Below are positions 27,194-35,662 of a stretch of 54,168 bases of DNA, piece after piece; positions within the stretch are counted from its first letter, which is position 1, and every line of letters starts with the position of its first letter. Source of the stretch: Candidatus Hydrogenedentota bacterium (GTDB taxonomy: Bacteria; Hydrogenedentota; Hydrogenedentia; Hydrogenedentales; SLHB01); contig JACQVH010000214.1 of assembly GCA_016209895.1 (NCBI GenBank), forward strand, positions 1-54,168. Direction: 5' to 3'. A model generated the notes under the pieces. That model saw nothing but the letters and a program-made list of their open reading frames with translations, was not told the origin of the DNA and did not search any database. Both the position numbers and the translations under genes were made by a program.

Positions 27194-28039
27194 ATGATGA
27201 CAACTGTAGCGACCGTAATTGCCTTTAGTATGCTGGCCGCGGAATCGAAAGGCACGCTGAAAGTCGGCGATGAAACGATTCCGTTGACGCATGTCTACGC
27301 GCTCCAGCGCGACAATGAGGAAGGGGCGTTGGATGCGCCGGAACTGCGGCTGCTGTTTGCCGATCGGGAAATCGCGTTGACGCTCCTGGAACCTCCGGTA
27401 CTTTCCCGGCTCGATGCGATGGCCCGGGAAAAGAAACTCCAGGGCGTGTTGCTTCGTTTCGATCCGAAGCAGTCGCCCCGTGAGGTCCATGGCACGGTGT
27501 ACCACGCCCCGGCTAACCCGCAGGAATCCATGGCGTTCTTTACGCTCTCGGGGGAGGAAGCGGGGTTCAAGAGTCTGGAAGTAAATGAGGGTAAGATTAG
27601 CGGCGACGCGGTATATGAGGAGGGCGAAGCTGGCTCCGAATCGGACGTTCCCAAGTTTTCGTACCGGGTGACATTTACGGCGCCGGTTCAAAAACCTACG
27701 CCGCTTTCCGCCTCGCTAAAGGGTGCTGAGGCGGTCAAGAGTCCACAGGCACAAGCGTACTTGGCCTACCAGGATGCCGTGCGAAAGGTGGATTTCCAGG
27801 CGGCGAAGGCGTCGAGCACGGCAGAGAAATTCAAGGCGTTGGAAGAGTTTGTTCAACTGGTGGGCAAGGACGCCTTCGCGGAACAAGCCAAGCAGTTCGT
27901 TCCCGAACGAGCCATTCAAGAAAAACGGATCACGGGAGTCTACGTTCGCGGCACGAACGCGACGCTCATCGTGAAAGACGAGACCGGGATGCAAATCGTC
28001 ACTTTGGTGGAAGACGGCGGGACTTGGAAGGCAGACTGA
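27194..28039 (+). CDS. Secreted or periplasmic protein of unknown function
   Basis: This 281-residue protein opens with a short hydrophobic stretch (MMTTVATVIAFSMLAAES) that may be a signal peptide. A beta-rich N-terminal half follows (GTLKVGDETIPLTHVYALQ). The C-terminal half has a helical part (DAVRKVDFQAAKAS) and ends with a strand pattern (GVYVRGTNATLIVKDE). The N-terminal motif resembles small proteins with metal-related or lipocalin-like beta sheets, but I cannot name a family. ATG 27194 has GGAG eight bases upstream. It stands alone between a membrane protein and a toxin-antitoxin pair. Confidence 0.7.
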   Translation: MMTTVATVIAFSMLAAESKGTLKVGDETIPLTHVYALQRDNEEGALDAPELRLLFADREIALTLLEPPVLSRLDAMAREKKLQGVLLRFDPKQSPREVHGTVYHAPANPQESMAFFTLSGEEAGFKSLEVNEGKISGDAVYEEGEAGSESDVPKFSYRVTFTAPVQKPTPLSASLKGAEAVKSPQAQAYLAYQDAVRKVDFQAAKASSTAEKFKALEEFVQLVGKDAFAEQAKQFVPERAIQEKRITGVYVRGTNATLIVKDETGMQIVTLVEDGGTWKAD

Positions 28040-28091
28040 TTCTCCGTTGCCGATCGTGTGAAGTCGGCGTAATAGCTGGCCATTCATCTTG

Positions 28092-28100
28092 TGGTAGAAT
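28092..28100 (+). promoter_or_regulatory. Extended -10 promoter of the PemK-type module
   Basis: TGGTAGAAT is a TGn extended -10 with five of six TATAAT matches, 30 bases before the antitoxin start codon. No clear -35 is seen. Confidence 0.5.
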
Positions 28101-28129
28101 GATGTTCCAAGAACGAAAAGGACGTGAGT

Positions 28130-28357
28130 ATGATCCAGACACTTGAGGCCGTAATAGACCAAGCGGGAAATCTACGCCTTCTTCAACCCGTCGCACTACC
28201 TTCCATGCGTCGCGCTCTCGTCACCATCCTCGACGACGAGCCAGAACCGAGCGTGCTTGAAACGGTAATGATGAGTGAACCAGCATTAGCGTTGGATTGG
28301 AACAACCCGGAAGAGGATGCGGCATGGTCTCACCTGGACCGGCTTCCGTCGTTGTAG
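28130..28357 (+). CDS. Antitoxin of a PemK/MazF-type module
   Basis: This 75-residue protein begins MIQTLEAVIDQAGNLRLLQP, an AbrB/swapped-hairpin-like N-terminus common in small antitoxins. It ends in an acidic, Trp-containing tail (DWNNPEEDAAWSHLD) of the kind that occupies the toxin's active groove. The toxin gene overlaps its 3' end by 34 bases. ATG 28130 has GGA seven bases upstream; GTG 28124 in the same frame is the alternative. Confidence 0.82.
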   Translation: MIQTLEAVIDQAGNLRLLQPVALPSMRRALVTILDDEPEPSVLETVMMSEPALALDWNNPEEDAAWSHLDRLPSL

Positions 28358-28668
28358 TCGAGTTTCCATTCTCCGACCTCTCAGGCGCCAAGCTGCGTCC
28401 CGCAGTGGTCCTTTCGAGTGCAGGCCGCGGCGATTGGATACTCTGCCCGATCACCAGCAATCCGTATAGTGATCCCCAGGCGGTAAAGCTAACGCCAGCG
28501 ACGCTCAGGGCCGGTGCTTTGGCCGATATCAGCTTTGCTCGGCCCACCAAGTTATTTACCGCGCACGAAAGTCTGATGACCAAGCGCGTCGCTATTCTCA
28601 GCAACGAGATTTTCAAGGAGATCCTGCAAACCACGATCGGTGTACTGCAAAAGGCCATGCCCGACTAG
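28324..28668 (+). CDS. PemK/MazF-family endoribonuclease toxin
   Basis: This 114-residue protein has the PemK/MazF fold: VVVVEFPFSDLSGAKLRPAV includes the conserved K/R-RPAVVLS element, CPITSNPYSD is the S/T loop, and ADISFARPTKLFTAHESL matches the substrate-binding strand. These toxins cut mRNA at short motifs. ATG 28324 gives the usual short N-terminus before the first strand and overlaps the antitoxin gene, consistent with coupled translation. Confidence 0.85.
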   Translation: MVSPGPASVVVVEFPFSDLSGAKLRPAVVLSSAGRGDWILCPITSNPYSDPQAVKLTPATLRAGALADISFARPTKLFTAHESLMTKRVAILSNEIFKEILQTTIGVLQKAMPD

Positions 28669-28764
28669 GGCCTGACGCGATTCCGCGGGGCTGCGTTGCC
28701 TACAACGAACAAACTTGCGACACTTTTGGCACGCGCTCCAGGGTGAATCGTCTTCCCGATAAGT

Positions 28765-29754
28765 TCATGACGCGGCCTTGTCACAGTACTCCGTCAGCAG
28801 CTTCAGATACGTCCGGTACTCGCTCAAAGAGACTCCCGGCGGCGTCTGATGGTCCACTCCCGGAATGTAGCCACCTTGCCGCATCACCGGAAGAATCCGC
28901 TCGAACTCCCTTCGCAACGCATCCTCGCCATTCGTCATAATCATCTTGTCATATCCGCCGATGATTCGCAGCCGAGGATACTCCCGGCGCAGAGCCACGA
29001 TGTCGCAGCCGGCTTGCCGTTCCATGGGCAGGAAGCCGTCTATCCCGACTTCCGCAAACCAGGGAACCAGGTCCTCTGTTCGGCCGTCCGTATCAATGAA
29101 GGGAATGATGCCGTAGCCGTGCAGCTTGGGGACGATTTGTCGGTAATACGGCGCCATGAATTCATCAAAAAGGGCTTTCGAGACCATTGGACCGTTGTGA
29201 TACGACATGTCCTCGGCGAAGGTCATGAAATCGGGCCGGCACACGGCGCACAGCACGTCCAACATCCGCACGAGGAAATCCAAAAGGTCCTGGTTCATGG
29301 CATGGACGGTTTCTGGCCGTTCGTAAAACGCAGTCAGGTGGTTTTCGATGCCGAGCAGCGTTCGCGGGTACCAGAAGAAACCCTCCAGTGTGACCCAGAC
29401 CACCATGTTTCCTGCGGCCTGCCGGTTGGCGTATTCCCGCGCGCGTTGGACGTCAATGGCTTCGGGGTAGAGGTGCTCCTTAATGCCTTCGTACTCGGCA
29501 AGCGAGGTGACGATTCCGCGACCGTGGGCGGGCGCGGACGGCAGCGTCGCTTTGCGGGGAGAAATCCAAAGTTGACGATAGCAGTCTTGGCCGAAATACT
29601 CCCGGATTTCACCGGCGTCAACCAGATGCGCGGGAAGGCCTTCGTTTCGCCACCGCGCGATCGTCTTGTCCCACCAGGTCGCCCACTCGAGGATCGGCAG
29701 CCGGTCCACCGGCTCGAAGTTCATCAAATACTGAAACCGCTCCCGTGCCGTCAT
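28765..29754 (-). CDS. UroD-family protein (methylcobamide methyltransferase-like), DTDG type
   Basis: This 329-residue TIM-barrel protein is of the uroporphyrinogen decarboxylase family, starting TARERFQYLMNFEPVDRLP, the family's usual opening. Members in corrinoid clusters (MtaA, CmuA) transfer methyl groups using a Zn-binding HxC motif. Here that position reads FIDTDGR, so both the His and Cys are replaced. It is the last gene of the methyl-transfer operon, 90 bases after MtaB. Its chemistry may therefore differ from MtaA; true heme-pathway UroD is unlikely given the cluster. Confidence 0.82.
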   Translation of the reverse strand: MTARERFQYLMNFEPVDRLPILEWATWWDKTIARWRNEGLPAHLVDAGEIREYFGQDCYRQLWISPRKATLPSAPAHGRGIVTSLAEYEGIKEHLYPEAIDVQRAREYANRQAAGNMVVWVTLEGFFWYPRTLLGIENHLTAFYERPETVHAMNQDLLDFLVRMLDVLCAVCRPDFMTFAEDMSYHNGPMVSKALFDEFMAPYYRQIVPKLHGYGIIPFIDTDGRTEDLVPWFAEVGIDGFLPMERQAGCDIVALRREYPRLRIIGGYDKMIMTNGEDALRREFERILPVMRQGGYIPGVDHQTPPGVSLSEYRTYLKLLTEYCDKAAS

Positions 29755-29844
29755 CGCCACCCGTTTCGTATCCCGTCCCAACACTCTATCGTCCGACCGG
29801 ACCCGACAAGAAGATTTCTCTCTTCACTTCCCAATCCGCAATTG

Positions 29845-31212
29845 TCACAGGCCGTACTCGATGGGCACGAAGTCGTTGCCGTACACTGACGTATAGTGGT
29901 CGGCCACATTGTCCCCAAGCTGTTCAAACTCGTCGAGGCCACTCTTAATCATGTCCACCCACGGCAGCTCCAATGGCGGTATTTCCAGTGCCGCTTCCTG
30001 CAACGCCTCTTCGATAATGCTTATTGCTTCGCGGGCGGCCAGATAGGCCCGCGTCGTGTAGTCCTCGGAGGCTACAATGGCTTTGGCGATCCGGACGCAC
30101 GATGTCGGCGCTAACACCAGGGCCTCCGCGCTCGTGTGTATGTCGGACTCAGCCAGGAGATTTCGGAGGGTCAGCGTCTGGCCGCTTTGCAGCGCACGAT
30201 TCATCAGCTTGCAGTCGTACCAGAGTTGTTCGAGCATCACCTCCGGCGTGAATCCGCCGAACAGTTGCGCGTAGGGTACCGATTCGTTGCTCCATAGGTC
30301 GCAACAGCACATCGCTACGTTGCCGATGTGGCTCGAGTGCGCGCAGGCCGCCGCCTTGCCTTCCATCGAAATCGGGATGCCGGCAATGGCTTTGAGGATG
30401 GGCCCTTCGTACGCACAGTCCTTGTCCGGTCCGGTTGCTCCGCATTCCAAGGCCACCAGCGAACGGGCGGCGCCGACCGCCCGCACCGTGGCCGCAAAAA
30501 CACTCGGTATCATCTTTCGGCGGGCAAGCTGCATGGCGGTATTGGCAGACCCACAGGCCGCGTCGCCGCCGGCGATCTTGTTGTGCCGGTCCGCGATCTC
30601 GACAATCCGTTTCCAGAGGAAGGCCATGTCGTTGCTGGCGAGCAATCCTACGGCGAAAAGCACGCCACCCGGATCGCATTGCAGGATGGCCTGGTCGGAT
30701 ATCTCCTTGGCCCCGGTGCTTTCGATGGAGAGAATGTCAGAGTACGGCGCGCAGCGTTCGAAGGTCTCGAAGACCAGTTCGGTCTCATTACTGGTACGAT
30801 TGCGCGGCGGTCGGACGCGGTCGCGGATGTCGGCCACCGTAGTGCGTAGCGCGCTGTGCACGCCTTTGTGCTCGTATTCCGTCATGACTTGCCGCGTCGC
30901 CTCGATGACGCGCGCGCCCCAGTCCGGGTGTAAGGTGAGTTCGAAGACCAACTCGATCTCGACGACCAGGGCCGCGATACCCAGTTCCAGGGCCCGTTGC
31001 AGGGTTCCTCTCGCCATGCGACGGTATTGTTCGACGATGTCGTCTATCGTGCGTTCACTGACTTCGGTAGCGTGGGGAAGTATGTAATTGATTTCCGGGT
31101 AGGTTTCGCCGCCACCGACGACGATTCTGGGAGTCACGCGAACCGGATAAGGGCATTCCCCGAAAACAAGCTGATTGGGATCATTGATGGCCAGCGATAT
31201 GTAGGGCTTCAT
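29845..31212 (-). CDS. mtaB: MtaB-type methanol:corrinoid methyltransferase
   Basis: This 455-residue protein is full-length for the MtaB family. Characteristic segments are GGDAACGSANTAMQLA, ALECGATGPDKDCAYEGP and AIAGIPISMEGKAAACAHS. Glu164, Cys220 and Cys266 fall at or near the Glu-Cys-Cys zinc-ligand positions of the Methanosarcina enzyme. MtaB activates methanol on zinc and methylates the cob(I)amide of a MtaC-type corrinoid protein, which the operon also encodes. A related alcohol or methoxy donor is possible. ATG 31212 is preferred; an in-frame GTG lies one codon upstream. Confidence 0.9.
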   Translation of the reverse strand: MKPYISLAINDPNQLVFGECPYPVRVTPRIVVGGGETYPEINYILPHATEVSERTIDDIVEQYRRMARGTLQRALELGIAALVVEIELVFELTLHPDWGARVIEATRQVMTEYEHKGVHSALRTTVADIRDRVRPPRNRTSNETELVFETFERCAPYSDILSIESTGAKEISDQAILQCDPGGVLFAVGLLASNDMAFLWKRIVEIADRHNKIAGGDAACGSANTAMQLARRKMIPSVFAATVRAVGAARSLVALECGATGPDKDCAYEGPILKAIAGIPISMEGKAAACAHSSHIGNVAMCCCDLWSNESVPYAQLFGGFTPEVMLEQLWYDCKLMNRALQSGQTLTLRNLLAESDIHTSAEALVLAPTSCVRIAKAIVASEDYTTRAYLAAREAISIIEEALQEAALEIPPLELPWVDMIKSGLDEFEQLGDNVADHYTSVYGNDFVPIEYGL

Positions 31213-31236
31213 CACTACTCTCTATGAAATGGGAAG

Positions 31237-32127
31237 TCATGCGCGTCTCCCGGCCGTCGCCGCAGCGATCGCACGAATATGATCGGGGCCGGAACCACAG
31301 CACGCGCCGAGGAAACCCGCGCCGGATGCCATTAATTCCGGCACAAACCTGGCGAAGGTTTCGGGCGTCTCGGAATACGTGTCTAGGCCGTTCTTGACCA
31401 CCGGATGACCCGCGTTGGGCTGAACAAGTATAGGTGTGTTGGGGGCGGCTTGGCGGAGTTCGCGAACGATGGGCGGCATTTCCCCGGGCCCCAAGCTGCA
31501 ATTGACACCGATGATATCCGCCCCCGCGGCAAGTGCCGCCTCGGCCATACTGGCTGGCGCTACGCCCATCATGGTGTGGTACCGGCCACCCATTTGGCGG
31601 TCATACGTAAAGGTACAAATTACTTCGAGGGGGGTGTTCTCCTTTGCGGCGCGGATCGCGATGGTCGCCTCGTCCAATGCGGTCATGGTTTCTATCAGGC
31701 AGGCATCGGCTCCACCATCTGCCAAAGCCAATGATTGCCCCTTGAACGCTTCGTACAGTTCTTCCTCGGTTACGTCGCCCATCATCAGGATTTTGCCCGT
31801 GGGGCCAATCGATCCCATCACAAAGCGGTTCGGACCGGCGGCCTCCCGCGAGATGGCGGCCGCCGCGCGGTTCAATTCATGGACGCGGTCGGACAGTCCG
31901 TAATGCGCCAGCTTGAACGCGGAACCCCCGAAGCTGTTAGTCGAGATCGCGTCGGAACCCGCTTCGACGTAGCTCCGAGCAATCTCCAATACCGCCTCGC
32001 GATGCTCGACATTCCAGAGTTCGGGGCACTCGCCGGGGCGCAGCCCCTTGCGAATGAGAAAGGTCCCCCACGCGCCATCCGAAATGAGGACTCGGCCACC
32101 GGTCAATGTTTGTGTAATGCGTTTCAT
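31237..32127 (-). CDS. Homocysteine S-methyltransferase family protein
   Basis: This 296-residue TIM-barrel enzyme is equivalent to the N-terminal module of MetH or to betaine-homocysteine methyltransferase. The three zinc cysteines are visible: GVNCSLGP (about 207) and GACCGSGP (about 279-280). It starts GRVLISDGAWGTFL, the family's usual first strand. It would transfer a methyl group to homocysteine. Next to a separate corrinoid protein it behaves like the first half of a split cobalamin-dependent methionine synthase, without the folate domain. A TTG two codons upstream has better Shine-Dalgarno spacing and may be the start. Confidence 0.88.
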   Translation of the reverse strand: MKRITQTLTGGRVLISDGAWGTFLIRKGLRPGECPELWNVEHREAVLEIARSYVEAGSDAISTNSFGGSAFKLAHYGLSDRVHELNRAAAAISREAAGPNRFVMGSIGPTGKILMMGDVTEEELYEAFKGQSLALADGGADACLIETMTALDEATIAIRAAKENTPLEVICTFTYDRQMGGRYHTMMGVAPASMAEAALAAGADIIGVNCSLGPGEMPPIVRELRQAAPNTPILVQPNAGHPVVKNGLDTYSETPETFARFVPELMASGAGFLGACCGSGPDHIRAIAAATAGRRA

Positions 32128-32191
32128 AAACAACGGTTTCCCTTCCGGGCGCGCAATCCCTTGCGGTCTTCGTGCCGGGACTCTTTGATCG

Positions 32192-32219
32192 CCGGCAGCT
32201 ACCCAACGGACACTGCCGG
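32192..32219 (-). promoter_or_regulatory. Intercistronic hairpin in the methyl-transfer operon
   Basis: CCGGCAG and CTGCCGG form a 7-bp stem with a 14-base loop in the 107-base gap between the corrinoid and homocysteine methyltransferase genes. No U-tract follows, so mRNA processing or stability is more likely than termination. Confidence 0.4.
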
Positions 32220-32234
32220 AAAGGACGCAGATGC

Positions 32235-32909
32235 CTAGTTTCTCGAGTGGCGGTCGGTGAGGTAGTTGAGCGCCCCTTGAGGATCAGGCGAATACGCGTC
32301 CGCGCCGATCTTCTTAGCGAACTCATTCGTCAACGGTGCGCCACCAACCAGAACCGTCGCCTTTGCGTCATGTTGTTTGAGCAGTTTGACCGTCTTCTCC
32401 ATGTTGACCATGGTGGTGGTCAAAAGCGCGCTCAGGCCGACGACACTACCCGGATTCTGCTTGAGCGCCTCCAGGAACTTCTCGGCCGATACGTCTACGC
32501 CGAGGTCCACGACCTTCCAGCCGCCGCCTTCCATGACCATGCCGACCAGATTCTTGCCAATGTCGTGAAGGTCGCCTTGCACGGTGCCCAGAATGAAGGT
32601 GCCCTTATGCTTGGCCTGACCGGATTCGAAGAACGGCTTCAGATGCTTCATTGCGGCCGTCATCGCCTTGGCCGACATGAGCAGGTCGGGAACGAATACC
32701 TTGTTCTCGCTGAACTTCTGTCCGACGTTGCCCATGCCGATGATGAGCGCCCTTTCGAGAATGTCGGTGGCCGGAACACCCGCGCCCAACGCCTTCGACA
32801 CCAGTTCATCGGCGCCGTCCTGTCCGCGCATGTCGGGCGGATAGGGAGATTTGCCGTTGACTTTGCCACGTTCGATACACACCGTGATTTGTTCCAAGAG
32901 ATCCTGCAT
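32235..32909 (-). CDS. Corrinoid (B12-binding) protein, MtaC/MetH-cap type
   Basis: This 224-residue methyl-carrier protein has an N-terminal helical cap (about 1-95, with AGVPATDILERALIIGM) and a B12-binding Rossmann domain whose lower-ligand motif is GDLHDIGKN (the DxHxxG His near residue 117). Further family motifs are GLSALLTTTM and VLVGGAPLT. The cobalt is methylated by MtaB and demethylated by an acceptor enzyme. ATG 32909 has a perfect GGAGGAGG upstream, the strongest ribosome site of the operon. The gene lies between a UroD-family gene and the homocysteine methyltransferase. Confidence 0.92.
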   Translation of the reverse strand: MQDLLEQITVCIERGKVNGKSPYPPDMRGQDGADELVSKALGAGVPATDILERALIIGMGNVGQKFSENKVFVPDLLMSAKAMTAAMKHLKPFFESGQAKHKGTFILGTVQGDLHDIGKNLVGMVMEGGGWKVVDLGVDVSAEKFLEALKQNPGSVVGLSALLTTTMVNMEKTVKLLKQHDAKATVLVGGAPLTNEFAKKIGADAYSPDPQGALNYLTDRHSRN

Positions 32910-32938
32910 TGTTTCCTCCTCCTCTAATCCCAAGTCTG

Positions 32939-34021
32939 CTAATAGTTGCCTAACTCAAGACCTTTTTCAATAAAATACCTGTAGCTGTTGTATTGCACCT
33001 GGTCGGGGATCGAATGGTCCGAGTGCAAGACGTATCCGAAATTATTCTTGACTACGGGAATCTTCAAGAGCAACTCTTCGTCAATCCGGCGGCGGTCGTT
33101 CGAGTATAAGACCCGCACGTCAATGCCGCCCATGAAGGAGAGTCGGTCGCCGTAATCCTGGTAAAGTTGAAGGAGGTCCATACCGGCCTTGACCTCGATC
33201 ACTTGCAAGCAATCAATCCCGGCTTCGATCATTCCGGGTACCAACGGCGCCACCATGCCGCACGAATGCATAATCACCGGCAGACCTCGGTCCTTCGCGT
33301 AGCCGACGGTCTTTTTGTGGGCGGGCTGTATAATCTCGCGGTACATGTCCAGCGAGATGAAGGGCCGGCCCTTGAAACCCATGTCTTCGTAGTACCAGAT
33401 GCCGTCCGGATAGCCCTCTTGCCCGAACAGGATTTCCATCAAGTCCACGAGGAGATTGGCATAGGTGTTGACCATGTCTTTGACCCAGTCCGGGTCCACG
33501 GCCATACCCATGAGCATGTACTCGTGTCCGCAGACGGGGTGCATTAATTCGAAGACGTTGATGCCGCACCACGCGAAAAAGCGCCCGCGCTCGGCAGCGC
33601 GCTTCTTAACGTTGCGGTAGTTCTCGAAGTTGATTCGCTTCGGGTCCGGGGTCAAGTGCGGCTTAATGTGCTCTTCCCAGGCGCCGCGGTCCTTGACGAG
33701 GAAATCTACGTGTTCCGGCGTCGTGTCGTGCAGTTTGTGCCGGCGCAATACGGCTCCATTACCGTCGCGAGCCAGGATGGTCTCGTCCGTCTCTTCGATG
33801 ACCTCGGGCTGAAAGTCTAACCGTGCCACGAGGTTGAGCGCGCCGCACTCCTGGATATCAAACGGGAAATGGTCTTCGAATGGTTCATCCTTGCCGAGAT
33901 GACCTTCACCCGACCATTTCTTGTGGGTGTCGCCCCAGAAATGCTCATAGAGACCGATGCGGTCCACCGGTTTGCGCTTCAGGATATTGTGGATTCGTTC
34001 TATCCCCGTCAGGGTTCCCAC
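32939..34021 (-). CDS. UroD-family protein with intact HxC zinc motif (MtaA-like)
   Basis: This 360-residue UroD-fold protein is the only one of the four paralogs here that keeps an MtaA/CmuA-like zinc site: VIMHSCGMVAPLV (His and Cys in HSC) with a further Cys in GIDCLQV. Such enzymes move a methyl group from a methylcob(III)amide to a thiol. It lies directly upstream of the corrinoid protein gene, so it is the best candidate for the second methyltransferase. The start is GTG 34021 with AAGGA seven bases upstream. Confidence 0.85.
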   Translation of the reverse strand: MGTLTGIERIHNILKRKPVDRIGLYEHFWGDTHKKWSGEGHLGKDEPFEDHFPFDIQECGALNLVARLDFQPEVIEETDETILARDGNGAVLRRHKLHDTTPEHVDFLVKDRGAWEEHIKPHLTPDPKRINFENYRNVKKRAAERGRFFAWCGINVFELMHPVCGHEYMLMGMAVDPDWVKDMVNTYANLLVDLMEILFGQEGYPDGIWYYEDMGFKGRPFISLDMYREIIQPAHKKTVGYAKDRGLPVIMHSCGMVAPLVPGMIEAGIDCLQVIEVKAGMDLLQLYQDYGDRLSFMGGIDVRVLYSNDRRRIDEELLLKIPVVKNNFGYVLHSDHSIPDQVQYNSYRYFIEKGLELGNY

Positions 34022-34045
34022 GTCATCGTCCTTTTGTAGGCACGT

Positions 34046-35227
34046 CTAGTATTTTGGTTCTCCGCCAACGTTGAACAGCTCCCGTTTGCGGTCCAGATAA
34101 TAAAGGTAATTTTTGAGCGGAATATCCGCCGGCACACGATGGTCCATCGTCGGGATGAAGCCCCCTTGCTCGACATAAGGTAGTAGGCGCTGCAGTTCCT
34201 TGTCAATCAGTTCTTTCGAGTCGGAAAGCTTGCGCTTATCCACCCCGCCCCAGAGCCGGACGCGCTTGCCATATTTGTCTCGAAGGTGACACGGGTCGGA
34301 ACCGGCATGGACTTCGACGGGGAACATAGTATTCAGGCCATTCTCAAGAAACGTATCCGTAATCGGATTAATATTGCCGTCGGTGTCGGTGGTATAGACG
34401 CAGCAGCCATGCCTCACGAGTACGTCGGAAATCCGGCGATACCACGGCCCGACCACCTCGCGGAAAAACTCCGGGGGGACAATGGGTCCTTGGTTGAAGC
34501 AGATGTCTTCCCACCCCATTGCGAAGTCCACCTGAATATGCGGAAGGGCTTGTTCGAGCATGGTGATAATGCAATGGCCGAACGTGTTGATGATCTCGAT
34601 CAGCAGGTCCGGGTCCTCATAGGGCATGGTGGCAATGCGCTCGAAGCCGATGAGGTTGCGCGGGATGCCGACTAGGCTGCCTCCGAAAATCCCGACGGGA
34701 CCAGTGCTGTTCCGCAATTCGGCCACTGATTTCTCGAAATTCTTCCACCGCTCCGGTGCGGCGGGGTCTAGCACGGCCTTGAAGGGTTCCCACGTTTCGC
34801 GGTCCTTAATCGGATAGTCGAGATAGTGGGGGATGGACTGGTGGCCATGTTTGTTGACCTCCGCGACCACACCGAGCTCGTCGCGGTAAACGCGCCGTTC
34901 CTCGTTCTCTTCCAAGACCTCGTGCTTGAAGAGCGGCAAGGGATTAGCGTGCAGATTGACCATGGCCCAATTCTCGATCCCGAAGTAGTCGTACGCGCTG
35001 GCCTCATCCGTGACCGATTCCGGAAGACCCTGTTCGCGCCATACCTCGAGCGTCTTGGACCAGTAACCAAACTCCAAATTCGGCCGTAGCGGCACGTCTT
35101 GGTAGAACATCGTGCGACGAAACCGCTCTTTGAGTGTGAAAGTACTACTGTCTCTGGACTGCCGGTCCTCCAGTTTCGGTTTCTTCTGGAGCCACTGGTC
35201 AATCTCGTCGATCTCTTCAAGATTCAT
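34046..35227 (-). CDS. UroD-family protein, DTDG type, first gene of the operon
   Basis: This 393-residue UroD-fold protein has extra N-terminal residues (EEIDEIDQWLQKKPKLEDR) before the family opening LKERFRRTMFYQDVPLRP. At the HxC position it reads YTTDTDGNINP, lacking both zinc ligands, like the last gene of the operon. The two DTDG proteins may act on something other than a thiol acceptor, or be structural. ATG 35227 is preceded by AGGA at usable spacing; a longer frame would run into the leader structure. Confidence 0.8.
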   Translation of the reverse strand: MNLEEIDEIDQWLQKKPKLEDRQSRDSSTFTLKERFRRTMFYQDVPLRPNLEFGYWSKTLEVWREQGLPESVTDEASAYDYFGIENWAMVNLHANPLPLFKHEVLEENEERRVYRDELGVVAEVNKHGHQSIPHYLDYPIKDRETWEPFKAVLDPAAPERWKNFEKSVAELRNSTGPVGIFGGSLVGIPRNLIGFERIATMPYEDPDLLIEIINTFGHCIITMLEQALPHIQVDFAMGWEDICFNQGPIVPPEFFREVVGPWYRRISDVLVRHGCCVYTTDTDGNINPITDTFLENGLNTMFPVEVHAGSDPCHLRDKYGKRVRLWGGVDKRKLSDSKELIDKELQRLLPYVEQGGFIPTMDHRVPADIPLKNYLYYLDRKRELFNVGGEPKY

Positions 35228-35264
35228 GCACTCCGTCCTTTGATCCTCCAGATTACCCCGTCTA

Positions 35265-35358
35265 CTGCTACCAAAGGGGGCGGACATACCCCAGTCCGCC
35301 CCTAGGTGAAAGCCAAGCGCAACCCACCGCCGCAAACGAGTGCCTTCTTAGGTAGCAG
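35265..35358 (-). promoter_or_regulatory. Structured 5' leader of the methyl-transfer operon
   Basis: An outer 8-bp stem (CTGCTACC at 35265-35272 with GGTAGCAG at 35351-35358) encloses a perfect 9-bp hairpin (GGGGCGGAC/GTCCGCCCC, 35277-35302). The structure ends about 38 bases before the first start codon. The conserved cobalamin-riboswitch box (GCCACTG) is not found. It may be a cis-regulatory RNA of unknown class. Confidence 0.45.
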
Positions 35359-35526
35359 ACAAGAACAACATCCGTGCCAAGCGATGGATCGGGAATGCTC
35401 GCTCGTAAGTGCCTAATATACAATAAGTTAGATGTGGAAGCCCTGCCTTAATGCGCCAGCATTGAACGCTTTCCTACTTGTTTTGAGCATTTATGTCCTT
35501 GACAGAAGTGTTTTCTTCACGTACCA

Positions 35527-35547
35527 AGTGCCGAGTACCGAGTCCAA
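35527..35547 (+). repeat. Short heptamer run (AGTGCCG-type)
   Basis: Three units AGTGCCG, AGTACCG and AGTCCAA lie in the divergent region. AGTGCCG is also the first unit of the long tract at 52269, linking the loci. Confidence 0.55.
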
Positions 35548-35662
35548 GAAACCGCATGCCCCCCGGCTCACTCCCTGTACGCTGAACCCGAACCCCGAGT
35601 GCCGATTGCACAGTGCGCGAACGTTATGCCAAAATTGAATCACACACAGGATCGAGGTAACC

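Larger units (their letters stand above)
35228..35662. other. 435-bp gene-free divergent regulatory region
   Basis: It lies between the UroD operon (minus) and the cNMP-fold gene (plus). It holds a structured leader (35265-35358), a minus-strand TATATT hexamer (35415-35420) as possible -10, a perfect TTGACA (35499-35504) reading plus but without a good -10, and a heptamer run at 35527-35547. No tRNA or ORF with coding character is seen. Confidence 0.6.

Noticed and set aside
35228-35420. Cobalamin riboswitch before the corrinoid operon
   Set aside because: The conserved B12 box and expected receptor-domain layout are not found, although the leader is structured.
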